From: MWEH01 sp035409945
Lineage (GTDB): Bacteria; Bacillota; Clostridia; Christensenellales; DTU072
Length of the DNA stretch: 64,000 nt
Assembly (NCBI GenBank): GCA_035409945.1
Contig: DAONQC010000005.1
Location: forward strand, 1-64,000
Direction: 5' to 3'
Made by a program: the position numbers and the translations under genes. The notes beneath the pieces were generated by a model that saw nothing but the letters and a program-made list of their open reading frames with translations, made no database searches and was not told where the DNA came from. Shown piece after piece: positions 34,255 to 45,489 of the stretch. Position 1 is the stretch's first letter; every line of letters starts with the position of its first letter.

Positions 34255-37200
34255 TTATGCCAACCATCTTGGACGGCTTCTTCTACTTCTACGGCATCTT
34301 CTCTTGGCAGCTAGAGCTCTGATTACGAAGACTGCGATAAGAAGTACTACTGCAGCTACTAAAATGTAAACCCAAACATAGCTTGTGTAAACAACTACAT
34401 AGCCACCATCGCCATTTACCGTTAAGTTAATAGAACCATCGGTTATATTAGAATTGTTTATACGTGTTTTATGTCCCTCAGCGTCGATGTAGTAAGCTCC
34501 TGTAAACAATGACTTTTTGATGTTTACATTGTTATACACAACTTTAATTTCTTTTGAATCTACTGGTGCTTCAGAAACATCAATCCTATATGCGCTGGTT
34601 ATGTTATTAGCTGTGGTAAATGTGGCTGGGAAGAATTTATTTGCATCAACAGGTTTAACATCTATTGTTGTCTCTCCATCATATACACCTTTTGCAGTAA
34701 ACTCACAAACATTGCTTGCGCTTGTGTTTAGGTCTCTCTTATACACCGTAAGTTCTAATGGCTCACATATGAACTCATAACAATCACTAACGCCTTCTGA
34801 TGGTGTAATAATATATGTTCCTGCTTTGAGAGATTTGCAATCAGGCACAGCTGGAATTTGTTCTAAGTCACTTGCATCTTCTCCGTCTATAAAGCCTCTG
34901 TAGGACAGTGTAAATGGCTGTATTTCATTTTCTATTGCGACTTGCCTGTTAACAGAAACAAATAGAGGCACTTTTGTAATTATAAGCTCTGTAGGTCCTG
35001 CTATGTTATTTACTTCATAGTTAGGATTTTTAACTACTACATGGATTGGATATCTTCCTGGTTTAATTGCGCAACCTTCATCACCATAAGATAGTGAAAC
35101 TACATTTTGGTCGCCATAAACAATTGCAGTTGTTGCAAAGTTCAAAGTTCTTTCTTTGCCGTTATAGATGAACTTATTATCTGAGCTGACTGCTACACCA
35201 ATAGGCTTTTTGTTTATTGTTATAGTATCATTAACTCTTACTGGTAAGTAGTTTTTACTACCATTGAAGCTAGCGGTTACCGTGTGTGTGCCAGCTGGAG
35301 GATTTACTTTATTTGAGAAGGAGTATTTAATACTTGTAACTAAGTTAGAACCATCGCTTGCTGCTACTGATACTCTAGTTCCAAGTGGAACAAAGTTTCC
35401 ATAAGTTTGAACTCTATCACCAATTAATTCTATTGTTGGTAGAATCTTATTTATACGCATTGTCTTGGTTTGAGTTCTAGTTCCTGCATACTCATCAGAA
35501 ACTGTAACTGTAATCTTATATTCACCTGCATCAATTGCTTCATTAATTACATTATCCTCGCTATCTCTAATGGTTGTTGTTTTAGCAACATCACGTCCAG
35601 CGATTGTGGTTGAGATTTGTGGAAGCTTGGCTTCTCCATCAAAGAAATGCACTTCTTCTGGGATGTAAATCATTATTGGATAAATTATTGCAGCGGGTAT
35701 TTCTACTTCATATGAATCAGCTGATAGGATATAGTTCATATTACTAATTCCCGTTATCGTCATCAAAACGGTTGCCTCTCCAACTGCTTCCGTATCTGCA
35801 AACCTAGCACTGAAATCTACATCCACTGCATCATCTCCTTGGATACCAAGAATGGTATAATGATCTGCGGTTAGATTCACAAAACTAACATCTAGATAGT
35901 CAGAATAATATCTTAAATCGCTTTCAACTGTAATTTCGGCTGGTACAATTGTTATCTTTGCAGTCTTCTCTACATCGGCTGGGTTAACTATATAGTTAGG
36001 AGAATCTGATACAAATTGAACGTTAAGCACAGATTCACCTATGTTAGTTCTTTCACCATAATAGTAAGAACCTACTACTATGCCATCTAAACCAACTGGG
36101 ATGTTTTCTGCTATTATTTTCTGAGGTGTTGCATTATATGTAACAGTAGTGTTTCCATATACAAGATTGCTAAAGTCATATACTATCTTATTGATGACTA
36201 AATGAGCACTTAAATCTTCAATTACATTGTAGTTAGCATAATCGCCATTAAACTCTGCAACTACTACATAATCACCTGCTATCACCTTATCATTATTTAA
36301 ATAGCTTACCGTCACTCCATTTGGTAGTGTGCCATCTATAGCTAGAGAATATACCTCATTATTGTAGTCAGCAATTAGACCATTAAATGTTATATTACTC
36401 ATATCATATGTAGCTTTTTTCACTAGGATACCGAATGAAGTTTCTGCAGCTTTGTAGTTATATGTTTCAATAGCCTTTATCACTACATTTAATGCATTGC
36501 CTTCTGCTACCGTTTTGAAAGTATTATTTTGATATGATAATTCTGTTTCGCCATGGTTCAACGTTGCACCGGTAACTGTTTGTACGTCCCCAGTGTATGT
36601 AAAGTCTCTATTCACATCTGTTATATCAATAACTGCCTCAGCTTTATGCACGGTGATTGTTGTCGTTACGAGTGCCTCTTGGTAGTTATCTGTTTCTGCG
36701 GCATATAACTCAACGTTTAGTGCATTTCCTTCTGCTACTGTTGTAAATGTGTTATTAGTATACACAATGCTTGTTTCATTATGGTTTAGACTTCCACACT
36801 CAACTGTCTGCGAATTGCCCGTATATGTAAATTCAAGTGCGCTGTTATCAATTGTAATGTTTGTAGGAGCTTTATCTACATTTATTGTTACTATCCACTT
36901 ATATCCTGAATATTGACCTAATCTATCTACACAGACTTCTAGTTGTAATGCTCTACCTTCTGCAACTGTTTTGAAGGTGTTGTTTTGATAATAGATTTGT
37001 TGACCTGGAGCACCTTTTGTCAAAATTGCACCACTAGTTATTTCTTGTATAGTACCATCATATACATACACATGGTTTTCAAAGAAACTTAAATCAACTT
37101 CTGGCATATTCTTTGTAACAATTATCACTATTGTTTGAGTGTAATAATAGTTAGTAGTTTCTTCGGCATAGATAAGTAGTTCTGCTTCATCTGCTTCTGC

Positions 37201-40200
37201 TTCCGTATGATATACATTGTTTGAATACGATACTGTCTGCTCTGTGTCAGCTACAGTTGCGCCGCTGTCAATTACAATTGGTAAATCTTCGGTGGCACCA
37301 TTTTGGAAATACCTATATTTTACATTTGTTGTATCAATTACTTGTGTTGCCTTGCTAATATTGATGTCAAAAGATACGGGTGTAGCTGCTTTGTAGTTCT
37401 CTGTTGCAACTGTTGATAGTGTAACTGTTTGCTTACCACTTGTTGGTACACTTGTAAATGTATTATTTGTGTAGGTAACATCACACTCTTTATGATTTAG
37501 TGTCGCACCAGTAACTTCTTGTGTTTGACGATTATATACGTAATCTCTTACCACGTTACTTATATCAATAACAGATTCAGCTTTAGCTATGTTTATAACT
37601 ACATCTACTATCCCCTCTAGATAGTTAGTGTTTTCTGGAACTTTGACGGTAATTGTTTTAGTTCCGCTTTCTGGGACATTTTTAAAGGTGTTATTTAAAT
37701 ACTGAATTTCACTGATATGGTTTCCTATTTGTTTATTGACGGCTCCAGTATTTACAGTCTGCACTTCTCCTGTATACGTATAGTCTTTGAGTATACCTTC
37801 GGTTTCAATTACGGTTACAGCTTTATTTACTGTAATAGTTACAACTTTTTCTGCTCTTTCATAGTTATGATTTCCTTCAACTATGATGGTTACATCATGT
37901 TTACCATTAGCTGGCACATCAGTAAATTTATTGTTTGTATACTGAATATCACTGATATACGTACCTTCTTGGCTAGTTTCAGCACCTGAATTTACAACCT
38001 GCTCACTTCCTGTATATGTATACAATTTGTTAACATTTTCATCGTATATAACAGTTTGAGCTTTGGTTATTTCATATTTAGCTGTAGTTCCAAGGGAGCC
38101 CGTTACATTAAACTCATAGTTATTATTTCCAGTAGTTGCTGATATTTCGTAGGCACCTACATCAATGCCACTTTCCCTACTTAAGTTTATGTTTAGAGCG
38201 GCTTCATTATCTGTTCCAAGTATTGGACTTAATAGTTGATACTCTAAATCGACAATCGTCTTACCATAAACAGAAGTCTTATCGAGAATCTTTACATTCA
38301 TAGGTGCTTTATTAATTGTTGCAATAATTGATAGGTTTGCAGAAGTGTAGTTTTGAGTTGCTTCAGCAGTTACCAACACTGTTAGTATCCCATTTTCAGG
38401 AACATCTCTAAAAGTATTCTGTGAATAATTTAGCGTGACCCCACCTTCGCTATGATTTAACTCAGCACCGGATGTTATTGCCCTGTCTGTTCCGTCATAT
38501 GTAAACACCCAATCACCTACTTTTGTTATAGTCGCAGTTGCTTGAGTTATTGTATATGTTGCACTGTTATATGCTACGGTGTAGTTTACACTGCTATATG
38601 TCACACTGATATCATAGACATCTACATTGCTACCTTTTTCAGCAAGTGTTGATAAGTCAATGCCTAAACAATCGTCGGTATCATTTCCTAATAATTCACC
38701 ATTTAACGCCCAGGTTAATTCCTCTACTTCTTCACCATAGACTGTTGACTTATTAGCAACGGTTATGGAAACGTCATACTTATGAACTAGAAAATCAAGT
38801 GTGGTATTTAACTCTAAGTAGTTAGTACTTGCATTTGCTTTTAATGTAACTGTATGAATTCCAGTGCTTGGGACATTTGTAAATCTATTGTTACTAAATG
38901 TAAGCACACTGTTTCCATGGTTTATGTCAATTCCACTGGTTGTCAAATCAATAGTTTGTTCTGAACCAGTATATGTGAACTCATTCTTTGTACCAGTTAT
39001 ACTGGTAGCGGCTTTTAGTATGGTTATTTCTATCTCTGCATATGTAGCATTATAGTTTGTAGTTTGTCCAATATCTATTCTAACTAGTAATCTTCCGTCT
39101 TCGGGAACGTTTTCAAATTCATTATTGGTATACTGTAAATCATTATCATCTTCTATGGCAATGCCATTTTCATCTACTTCATAGACACTGAGCCTAGCAT
39201 CATCAATGGTTTGAGTGGTACCATCATATGTATATTCTTGCTTCATGTCTTCTGTGATGATTTGTCTGTTTGCTCTATTGATAAAATACCAACCATTAAT
39301 GAATGTGACATCATAGTTTGTGCTAGCATTTGACCCTAGCGCTCCTGTAATAGGATGTTGACCTGCATTGTTACTACCTTCTTTTGTTAACTTAATGTCT
39401 AACACGCTTATGTCTTCGTTATATGCCATTTGGTAACCAGTGTATAATTTACAAGTTAAATCTTGTAACTGTTCACCAAATGTACTACCTTTATCATCTA
39501 TATCAATTTTAATTGCTTTAGCGGTAATAAAGTATGTTCCATTGTTGAATGTGATACTATAGTTGTTATTTGTATATGAAGTTGCTGTGATAGCATAATC
39601 CCCAACACTTCTAACAGTTGCACCACCTGCTTTTTCTAAGGTTATTCCCAAACCTTCTAATGTGTCCCCACTCTTTAAATCAGCACTATCTGCATTCAAA
39701 TCACAAGTTAAACCAACAATGCTTTCTCCAATTTCTCCATAGACTGAAGTCTTATCTTCAATATCTATTGTGATACTAACTGGGTTTATTTTGTATGTTC
39801 CACAGGTATCATCACCGTTATAACCTCCTTCAAAAGTTACACTATAGTTTGTACTCTCATACACACCATATATCCTATATGTTCCTACGTTCGCAGTATT
39901 TGAAGCATCAGTATCTAAATCAACGCCTAAAGCTGCATAATTACTAGTATCTTTATCAATACCTTGTAAGTCATAGCCTGAAGCTATGTTATATGTTAGC
40001 TCCTCTAAATTATCTTTGTATTCGCTTTCTTTATCTTCTATGTTTAGAACTATTGCATATTTTTTAACGGTTATTTTCAACTCTTTAACTACTTTTTCAT
40101 AGTTTGTAGTTGGTTCAACTGTAAGGGTTACCCAGTGTTCTCCGCTCTCTGGCACATTAGTAAATGTATTTTCTGTATATGCTATGACAGTAGCATCTTC

Positions 40201-43200
40201 TATAGCAACACCATATTCATCTACTTCATAAACACTAAGTGTAGCACCCGAATTTATAGTCCGTTCAGTCCCGTTGTATGTATATTCTTGAGTTACTCCA
40301 TCCGTAACAATCTCTCTAGTAATTTTAGTTATGGTGTATGTACCACTTACTCCATCAGAAAAAGAACCACTAAATGTCACTGTATAGTTATTAGATTTTA
40401 AACCCCCTTGAGTTGCAGTAATTGCATAATCGCCAGCATATGCAGTTGAGCTTGCAGCAGTTGATAGTTTTACATCTAAAACCTCAATTTCTTGCCCATA
40501 TACAAGAGGAGTTGTGGTTTTAACTTTACAAGATAAAGGTTTCCTTTGATCTTTATATGCACTAGTTTGATCATCAATTTCTACAATTATGGGCTTCTTG
40601 TTTATCGTATATCTTCCGTTTGTAAATGTTAGAGTGTAGTTTGCGTCGTTATAACTATAGTTAGTAATCGCATAATATGGGTTTGCTTCTGTGTTAGCAT
40701 CTATTCCAGCAACTGGTCTATATAAAACTATCGATAAACTACTAAGGCTATCTCCTGTTTGGAGAGGCGTAGCACTATCGACTTGACAAGTAAAATCTTC
40801 TGCTGCAACTTCAATACCATACTCAGTTGTTATATCATCTATTGTGATATTTGCAGTTGCTTTATTGACAGTAATGTCAAAAGTGTCTTCAAAATAATTA
40901 TAGTTTATATTTGCTACGGTGTAGACTTTAACAGTCTGTGTACCCGCATTCCTAAATTGATTATTTTCATAGACAACAGGTGATTTATAATCCCCTACTT
41001 GATTAACACTAGCTCCACTTACATACCGTGTAGTTCCGTCATATGTATAAGTTTTTAGAACGCTTGAATAGTCAATTGGGGCAGTGGCTTTTTGCACTGT
41101 AACTTTGAATGTACCAGTTGCGCCGTTATAATTAGTTGTAGCAAAAATAGTGTATCCTACATTAATTTCCCCAGGATTTCCGTTTTCATTCGGTACATTT
41201 TTAAAGTATTGGTTACTATACTGAATTGTGGTACTCCCTTCAGTTACTATTATTACATCCTGGATTTGCTGATTAGTTCCGTCGTATGTATAGTATCCTG
41301 ACAGTTTTGATGCATCAATAGAATATTGCGTATCTGCTTTGTGAATAGTATATTTACCCGAATCACCATATGCGCCATTAGCAAAAGTAACTGTGTAATT
41401 AGAACTTGAGTAAGTTCCAGTTATTGCATAGTCCCCAGCATTTGAAGTACTCGAAGCACTAGTATAAAGGTTTATCCCTAAAGCAGCATTAGTATCACCC
41501 TGTCCTAGAGAAGTAGGTGCATTTAAAGTGTAGTTATTTGTTAAATCGGCAATATTTTGCCCATATATGCTAGAAGCGTTTTCAATCTTAACTGAAACAG
41601 CTCTCTTATTTATTGTGATTGTAAAAGTTGTGGTTGATGCGAGATAGTTATTGGTTGGTGGGTGAGATATTGTTATATCACCACTATCTGCGACATTTCT
41701 AAAGTTTTTATTAGAGTACTGGAAATTAGTATTATCATCAGGATTTGATTCTAAATCTTCATCAGCAAAATATGCGCCACTATTAATAGTTCGTGTAATT
41801 CCATCATACGTATATGTGCCTTGTATAAGATCAGTTTGGATGTTTCTATAAATCGGCTTTATAGTGTAAACTCCCTTGTTTCCATTACTTCCTTGGAAAG
41901 TTACTTCGTAGTTTGGCGACGCGCCTGCTCCTTGTCCGCCAGTAATATCATATGGGCCTGCTGTTACACCTGCAGCTTTTGTAAGTTGAATGTCAAGATA
42001 TGAATCAGGTTGTGAGTAGCAAAGCGGAGTACTTGGGTCACGATACCAAGGTAATGGTGTTACTAGATCGGCTTTATAATCACTTTCTGCATCCTCGATA
42101 TGAATGGTTACAGGCTTTTTCTTAATTGTATAATATGCACTATGATATGTTATTTCGTAGTTACTATTTGTACCACCTGCTCCACCAGTAACTGTTCCCT
42201 GTTGTATTATATGCGCACCAGCATTATCATTAGCCGCTCTAGACAGAGATCCTGTTAATGCCGCACCATTGCCTAGACTATCGTGTGTATATGAAAGTCC
42301 TACAGGGTCATCTCCATATGTAATGGTTACAGCATTTGCATACACATTTATAGGTCTTCTTTTAATTTCCATCGTCACTGATGTGGTATCGAAAGTAACG
42401 GCATAGTTACTATTTGTATCATTGTTGACACTTCCTTGTCCTATGATATAAGTGCCAACATTTTCATTATCCGAATTATTCCTTACAAGACTACCACTTA
42501 ACGAAGTCTGCCCATAAGCGTACCCCATACCACCTGATACTGAATACGTATATGTAGGTTCACCATTTCCATAATATTTCCACTGGTTAGCATCAGGTTT
42601 AATGGTAATAGGTCTTCTATTTATGCTGAATGTAACTCCACTTTGGAAGTTAACCGTGTAGTTATGATTATTCTCCGTTTTCATATCGTTTTGATAGATA
42701 GCATAGGAACTTCCCACATTATCTCCAGCCTGTCTTGTCAAAGTACCATTTAGTGTTGTCTCACCATAAGCTATATTATTCACCGTATATGTTAGTGTGG
42801 GGTCATTTGCTCCGTAGTATTTCCACTGACCAGCTGTTGGTATAACCGTTACGGTTCGTTTAGTTATAGAATATTCTCCATTAACAAAGCTTATATTGTA
42901 ATTTTTCGTATTGGTGGTGTTCGTTATAACTGTCCCACCTCGTATCGCATATTTACCTACATCTTTCCCTGAGTCTCGCGCCGGTGTTCCTTGAAGGGGC
43001 GCTCCGTTTCCTAAATTTGAATTCGTAAATGATAAAGCAGCATCTGAGTCTCCATACACTGAACTGGCATTGTTGGCAGTTACTGTAATACTCCTTTTAT
43101 TTATTGTAAGCGTAGCATTTGAAAAGCTTTGAATATTGTTTCCTGAAGAAACTCCAAGAGAACCTTGCCTAATTGTATACGACCCAACATCTTCGCCACT

Positions 43201-44046
43201 ATCTCTAGATAACGCACCTGTCCAACTACCAAGCAAATATCCACTTGACACATAATATGTCAAACCAGGATCATTATCGCCATATGTTTTTGATTTATTA
43301 TGTGCCGCAACAGATAAGTTGTTACTTATATAAAGACTCATATTGCACCCAAAACAGTCTAAATGTCGTCCAACACCTTCCTTTCTATTGGCTATTCCGA
43401 CTCTAATGCGAGTAACTCCAGAATATGCACCACTAAGAGTAACAAATGATGATTGCCAACTATTATAAGCCCCATCTTTTACTGTACCTTTTCCAGCTTT
43501 TCTGGCAAATCCATCCAGCCCATTGTCTCCCGTTCCCCACTCAATCATGACAGATGTGCTCCGCTTCCCGCCTGTTGTACCATGGTGCCACTGCATAGAA
43601 AATGTCATCGAAACTTTTCCATCAGCGATAGCATTTGTCATCGTAGATGAAATTGGTATCGTTGTCCAAGAATACATATATCTCTTATCCGTCGATGTTC
43701 CTTGGTCACATTTAATTTCTGTACTCGTAGATTTATAGTCCTTATCTGCACCACTACTCATGTTCATGGCCCAATATGAGCTAACACCTGAGTTGAGAGC
43801 ATGTGTTCCAGCCGTACTAAGCGTAGTAGGCCACATACTCTTATTCACAGTATGACCACCTGAAAAATTTCTACCATCAGGCGAGTCTGTTGGTGTGTAT
43901 GCCAGAGCAATACCTGGATCTACTTTTAAGACCTCATCATGTTGCTGTTGCGTTATAGCGAACGCTCCTAACAATGCCAGAATAAATAGTGCTGTTACAG
44001 CTATTAAAAGTGAATTGAAAATTTTACGGTTCTTCATAATATTCAT
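34255..44046 (-). CDS. Giant surface protein with MBG-type repeats
   Basis: About 3263 residues. Signal helix (NSLLIAVTALFILALLGAFA), a unique N-terminal domain of about 240 residues that looks like a beta-sandwich, then a long array of about 70-90-residue MBG/MBG_2-like immunoglobulin-type repeats. Two alternating kinds are seen: K/R-x-Y-G-x-x-x-x-x-L-x-Y units ending N-Y-x-V-x-F, and YTYDGT.Q.I..GA units with NN.F..VP..G. A late region (after about residue 2600) is more varied. The C-terminus has one membrane helix (VYILVAAVVLLIAVFVI) and an Arg-rich tail; no LPXTG. I chose ATG 44046 because AAGGG is 10 nt upstream; a TTG at 44055 is too close. Likely a stalk-like adhesin. Confidence 0.92.
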   Translation of the reverse strand: MNIMKNRKIFNSLLIAVTALFILALLGAFAITQQQHDEVLKVDPGIALAYTPTDSPDGRNFSGGHTVNKSMWPTTLSTAGTHALNSGVSSYWAMNMSSGADKDYKSTSTEIKCDQGTSTDKRYMYSWTTIPISSTMTNAIADGKVSMTFSMQWHHGTTGGKRSTSVMIEWGTGDNGLDGFARKAGKGTVKDGAYNSWQSSFVTLSGAYSGVTRIRVGIANRKEGVGRHLDCFGCNMSLYISNNLSVAAHNKSKTYGDNDPGLTYYVSSGYLLGSWTGALSRDSGEDVGSYTIRQGSLGVSSGNNIQSFSNATLTINKRSITVTANNASSVYGDSDAALSFTNSNLGNGAPLQGTPARDSGKDVGKYAIRGGTVITNTTNTKNYNISFVNGEYSITKRTVTVIPTAGQWKYYGANDPTLTYTVNNIAYGETTLNGTLTRQAGDNVGSSYAIYQNDMKTENNHNYTVNFQSGVTFSINRRPITIKPDANQWKYYGNGEPTYTYSVSGGMGYAYGQTSLSGSLVRNNSDNENVGTYIIGQGSVNNDTNSNYAVTFDTTSVTMEIKRRPINVYANAVTITYGDDPVGLSYTHDSLGNGAALTGSLSRAANDNAGAHIIQQGTVTGGAGGTNSNYEITYHSAYYTIKKKPVTIHIEDAESDYKADLVTPLPWYRDPSTPLCYSQPDSYLDIQLTKAAGVTAGPYDITGGQGAGASPNYEVTFQGSNGNKGVYTIKPIYRNIQTDLIQGTYTYDGITRTINSGAYFADEDLESNPDDNTNFQYSNKNFRNVADSGDITISHPPTNNYLASTTTFTITINKRAVSVKIENASSIYGQNIADLTNNYTLNAPTSLGQGDTNAALGINLYTSASSTSNAGDYAITGTYSSSNYTVTFANGAYGDSGKYTIHKADTQYSIDASKLSGYYTYDGTNQQIQDVIIVTEGSTTIQYSNQYFKNVPNENGNPGEINVGYTIFATTNYNGATGTFKVTVQKATAPIDYSSVLKTYTYDGTTRYVSGASVNQVGDYKSPVVYENNQFRNAGTQTVKVYTVANINYNYFEDTFDITVNKATANITIDDITTEYGIEVAAEDFTCQVDSATPLQTGDSLSSLSIVLYRPVAGIDANTEANPYYAITNYSYNDANYTLTFTNGRYTINKKPIIVEIDDQTSAYKDQRKPLSCKVKTTTPLVYGQEIEVLDVKLSTAASSTAYAGDYAITATQGGLKSNNYTVTFSGSFSDGVSGTYTITKITREIVTDGVTQEYTYNGTERTINSGATLSVYEVDEYGVAIEDATVIAYTENTFTNVPESGEHWVTLTVEPTTNYEKVVKELKITVKKYAIVLNIEDKESEYKDNLEELTYNIASGYDLQGIDKDTSNYAALGVDLDTDASNTANVGTYRIYGVYESTNYSVTFEGGYNGDDTCGTYKINPVSITIDIEDKTSVYGEIGESIVGLTCDLNADSADLKSGDTLEGLGITLEKAGGATVRSVGDYAITATSYTNNNYSITFNNGTYFITAKAIKIDIDDKGSTFGEQLQDLTCKLYTGYQMAYNEDISVLDIKLTKEGSNNAGQHPITGALGSNASTNYDVTFINGWYFINRANRQIITEDMKQEYTYDGTTQTIDDARLSVYEVDENGIAIEDDNDLQYTNNEFENVPEDGRLLVRIDIGQTTNYNATYAEIEITILKAATSITGTKNEFTYTGSEQTIDLTTSGIDINHGNSVLTFSNNRFTNVPSTGIHTVTLKANASTNYLELNTTLDFLVHKYDVSITVANKSTVYGEEVEELTWALNGELLGNDTDDCLGIDLSTLAEKGSNVDVYDISVTYSSVNYTVAYNSATYTITQATATITKVGDWVFTYDGTDRAITSGAELNHSEGGVTLNYSQNTFRDVPENGILTVLVTAEATQNYTSANLSIIATINKAPMNVKILDKTSVYGKTIVDLEYQLLSPILGTDNEAALNINLSRESGIDVGAYEISATTGNNNYEFNVTGSLGTTAKYEITKAQTVIYDENVNKLYTYTGSEQVVNSGAETSQEGTYISDIQYTNNKFTDVPANGKHDVTIIVEGNHNYERAEKVVTITVNKAVTVIETEGILKDYTYTGEVQTVNTGAVNKQIGNHISEIQYLNNTFKNVPESGTKTITVKVPENTNYLEGIVDVVINIAKAESVIDISNVVRDYVYNRQTQEVTGATLNHKECDVTYTNNTFTSVPTSGKQTVTLSTVATENYKAATPVSFDINISKATQVIDTTNVKYRYFQNGATEDLPIVIDSGATVADTEQTVSYSNNVYHTEAEADEAELLIYAEETTNYYYTQTIVIIVTKNMPEVDLSFFENHVYVYDGTIQEITSGAILTKGAPGQQIYYQNNTFKTVAEGRALQLEVCVDRLGQYSGYKWIVTINVDKAPTNITIDNSALEFTYTGNSQTVECGSLNHNETSIVYTNNTFTTVAEGNALNVELYAAETDNYQEALVTTTITVHKAEAVIDITDVNRDFTYTGDVQTVTGATLNHGETELSYQNNTFKTVAEGNALNVVIKAIETYNYKAAETSFGILVKKATYDMSNITFNGLIADYNNEVYSLAIDGTLPNGVTVSYLNNDKVIAGDYVVVAEFNGDYANYNVIEDLSAHLVINKIVYDFSNLVYGNTTVTYNATPQKIIAENIPVGLDGIVVGSYYYGERTNIGESVLNVQFVSDSPNYIVNPADVEKTAKITIVPAEITVESDLRYYSDYLDVSFVNLTADHYTILGIQGDDAVDVDFSARFADTEAVGEATVLMTITGISNMNYILSADSYEVEIPAAIIYPIMIYIPEEVHFFDGEAKLPQISTTIAGRDVAKTTTIRDSEDNVINEAIDAGEYKITVTVSDEYAGTRTQTKTMRINKILPTIELIGDRVQTYGNFVPLGTRVSVAASDGSNLVTSIKYSFSNKVNPPAGTHTVTASFNGSKNYLPVRVNDTITINKKPIGVAVSSDNKFIYNGKERTLNFATTAIVYGDQNVVSLSYGDEGCAIKPGRYPIHVVVKNPNYEVNNIAGPTELIITKVPLFVSVNRQVAIENEIQPFTLSYRGFIDGEDASDLEQIPAVPDCKSLKAGTYIITPSEGVSDCYEFICEPLELTVYKRDLNTSASNVCEFTAKGVYDGETTIDVKPVDANKFFPATFTTANNITSAYRIDVSEAPVDSKEIKVVYNNVNIKKSLFTGAYYIDAEGHKTRINNSNITDGSINLTVNGDGGYVVVYTSYVWVYILVAAVVLLIAVFVIRALAAKRRCRRSRRSRPRWLA

Positions 44047-44097
44047 AATCTTCAAACCCTTCGCATATTGCGTATATAATATTTATTTTTGCCACAT

Positions 44098-44164
44098 GTA
44101 CGCGCGTGTGTTCGCGCACATATTTCTACTTGTAACAATTATATCATGCGCGAGAGAAAGCGCA
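44098..44164 (-). promoter_or_regulatory. Promoter and operator region of the MBG-repeat gene
   Basis: A -10 TATAAT at 44138-44143 has the inverted repeat TGCGC-N8-GCGCA (44147-44164) just upstream, between -10 and a weak -35. Downstream, in the leader, a second GC-rich inverted repeat (ATGTaCGCGC...CGCGcACAT, 44098-44124) stands out in AT-rich surroundings. Confidence 0.55.
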
Positions 44165-44239
44165 CAACAACAAAATATGAAGGGAGAGCGACTTCACAAA
44201 ACATTCAGATTGCCTAAAATCATGTAAATTGCTAAAAAC

Positions 44240-44690
44240 TTAAAATATGTGCCCAGAATACGAGAATACCCGATTTTCGGTAGTGTTATAAAAAACATTT
44301 ACTTTTTTTTAACTTCATAAATCGTTCAAAGAGCACTTGATTTTGGCTTATTTAAAGGACTTAATATCCTCTTATTCCTATGTAAATTGAACCTTTTGGA
44401 TTCTGTTACTGCGATATAAAATTGAACTTTTCGATATCTCTTATTACAACAAAAATTGAGCCATTTACTTCCTTATTATCGCCCAATAGGCGATGATTTT
44501 AATTATGTTACTGTGATTCAAACTGTGCTTTTATATCTTGATAGTGTTGCGACATAAATTGAACTTACTGATTTCTCCTATTGTACTGTAAATCGGCCGC
44601 TTGATACCCTTATTGTAAAGTAAATTGAGCTTTTTTATTCTCTGTTATTGCAATACATATCGAGGTTTTGATTCTTACTTTATTCACCAA
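44240..44690. repeat. Degenerate tandem array, about 40-60-bp units
   Basis: TATGTAAATTGAACCTTTT, GATATAAAATTGAACTTTT, ACAAAAATTGAGCC, GACATAAATTGAACTTA, CTGTAAATCGG and AAGTAAATTGAGCTTTTTT recur, each preceded by a TTATT/TGTTA-type segment. Units are too diverged and uneven for a CRISPR. No gene is seen in 44056-44766. Confidence 0.7.
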
Positions 44691-44766
44691 AATCCTTGTT
44701 TGTAAGGAGCTTGAGTTGAAGATACAAAGAAGCTTTAATCTAATGTGAGTTGTTCCGATTTTATGC

Positions 44767-45489
44767 TTATTTACCAAAAGCCTCTTTGGCTACTGCTTTG
44801 GCTATCTCACCTAGTCCAGTTGCGTTAGGATGAATGCCATCTGGGTACCATTCGGGATGACCACTTGTGAGGGTATGAATATCTATACAACCTAGACCCA
44901 ATTCACCTGCAACTTCTATAACAATATCACGTATCTCAACAACATGTGTTTCAAGTATACCGGCAGTTGTCGGTCCTTCCGTTTGACCATATAAATGATA
45001 GGAACTAGCTGGAGTTAAAAGCCATATTGTCCTTCCAGGTTTTTGATAACTCTTGACGAGTTCGATATATTCAGTTTTAAAAACCTCTTTTCCCTTCCAA
45101 ACTCTAGAGTCATTACTCCCAAGTTTGATTATTACCACATCAGCATCAAATTTTATGCTCTCTTTATATGTGTTAGTTTCAGTATATGGACGAGTACTAC
45201 TCTTCATTGCCATTGCACCAGAGAATCCGTAGTTATTAACCTTGTATTCTTTGCCCAGTATTGCTTGAAGTTGTGCTGGATAATTGTTTTTAAACCAGTT
45301 AGTCGCACCATAACCAAATGTGATACTATCTCCTACACAAGCCACTTTTATTTGATTTTCGGTAGCTTTAGTATTACACGGTTTATACACTCCTATTCCA
45401 AAAAATGCCATCAAAAACAAAACATATAAAAAGAAAAGTACGCTACCTACTGTGAAACCTATAATTAATTTTTTCTTTGTCCTATCCAT
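44767..45489 (-). CDS. SGNH/GDSL-family hydrolase, membrane anchored
   Basis: A 240-residue lipase/acyl-esterase-type protein. An N-terminal membrane helix (about 8-30) precedes the catalytic domain. Block I GDSITFGYG (nucleophile Ser), block III GSNDSR and block V DGIHPN (Asp and His) are intact, giving a complete catalytic set on the outer face. It may remove acyl groups from polysaccharide or peptidoglycan. I chose ATG 45489 with GGAGTGGTAGAG before it over the longer frame to 45558. Confidence 0.9.
   Translation of the reverse strand: MDRTKKKLIIGFTVGSVLFFLYVLFLMAFFGIGVYKPCNTKATENQIKVACVGDSITFGYGATNWFKNNYPAQLQAILGKEYKVNNYGFSGAMAMKSSTRPYTETNTYKESIKFDADVVIIKLGSNDSRVWKGKEVFKTEYIELVKSYQKPGRTIWLLTPASSYHLYGQTEGPTTAGILETHVVEIRDIVIEVAGELGLGCIDIHTLTSGHPEWYPDGIHPNATGLGEIAKAVAKEAFGK

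Noticed and set aside
44240..44690. CRISPR array
   Set aside because: Units are diverged and of uneven length, there is no constant repeat or unique spacer pattern, and no cas gene is nearby.
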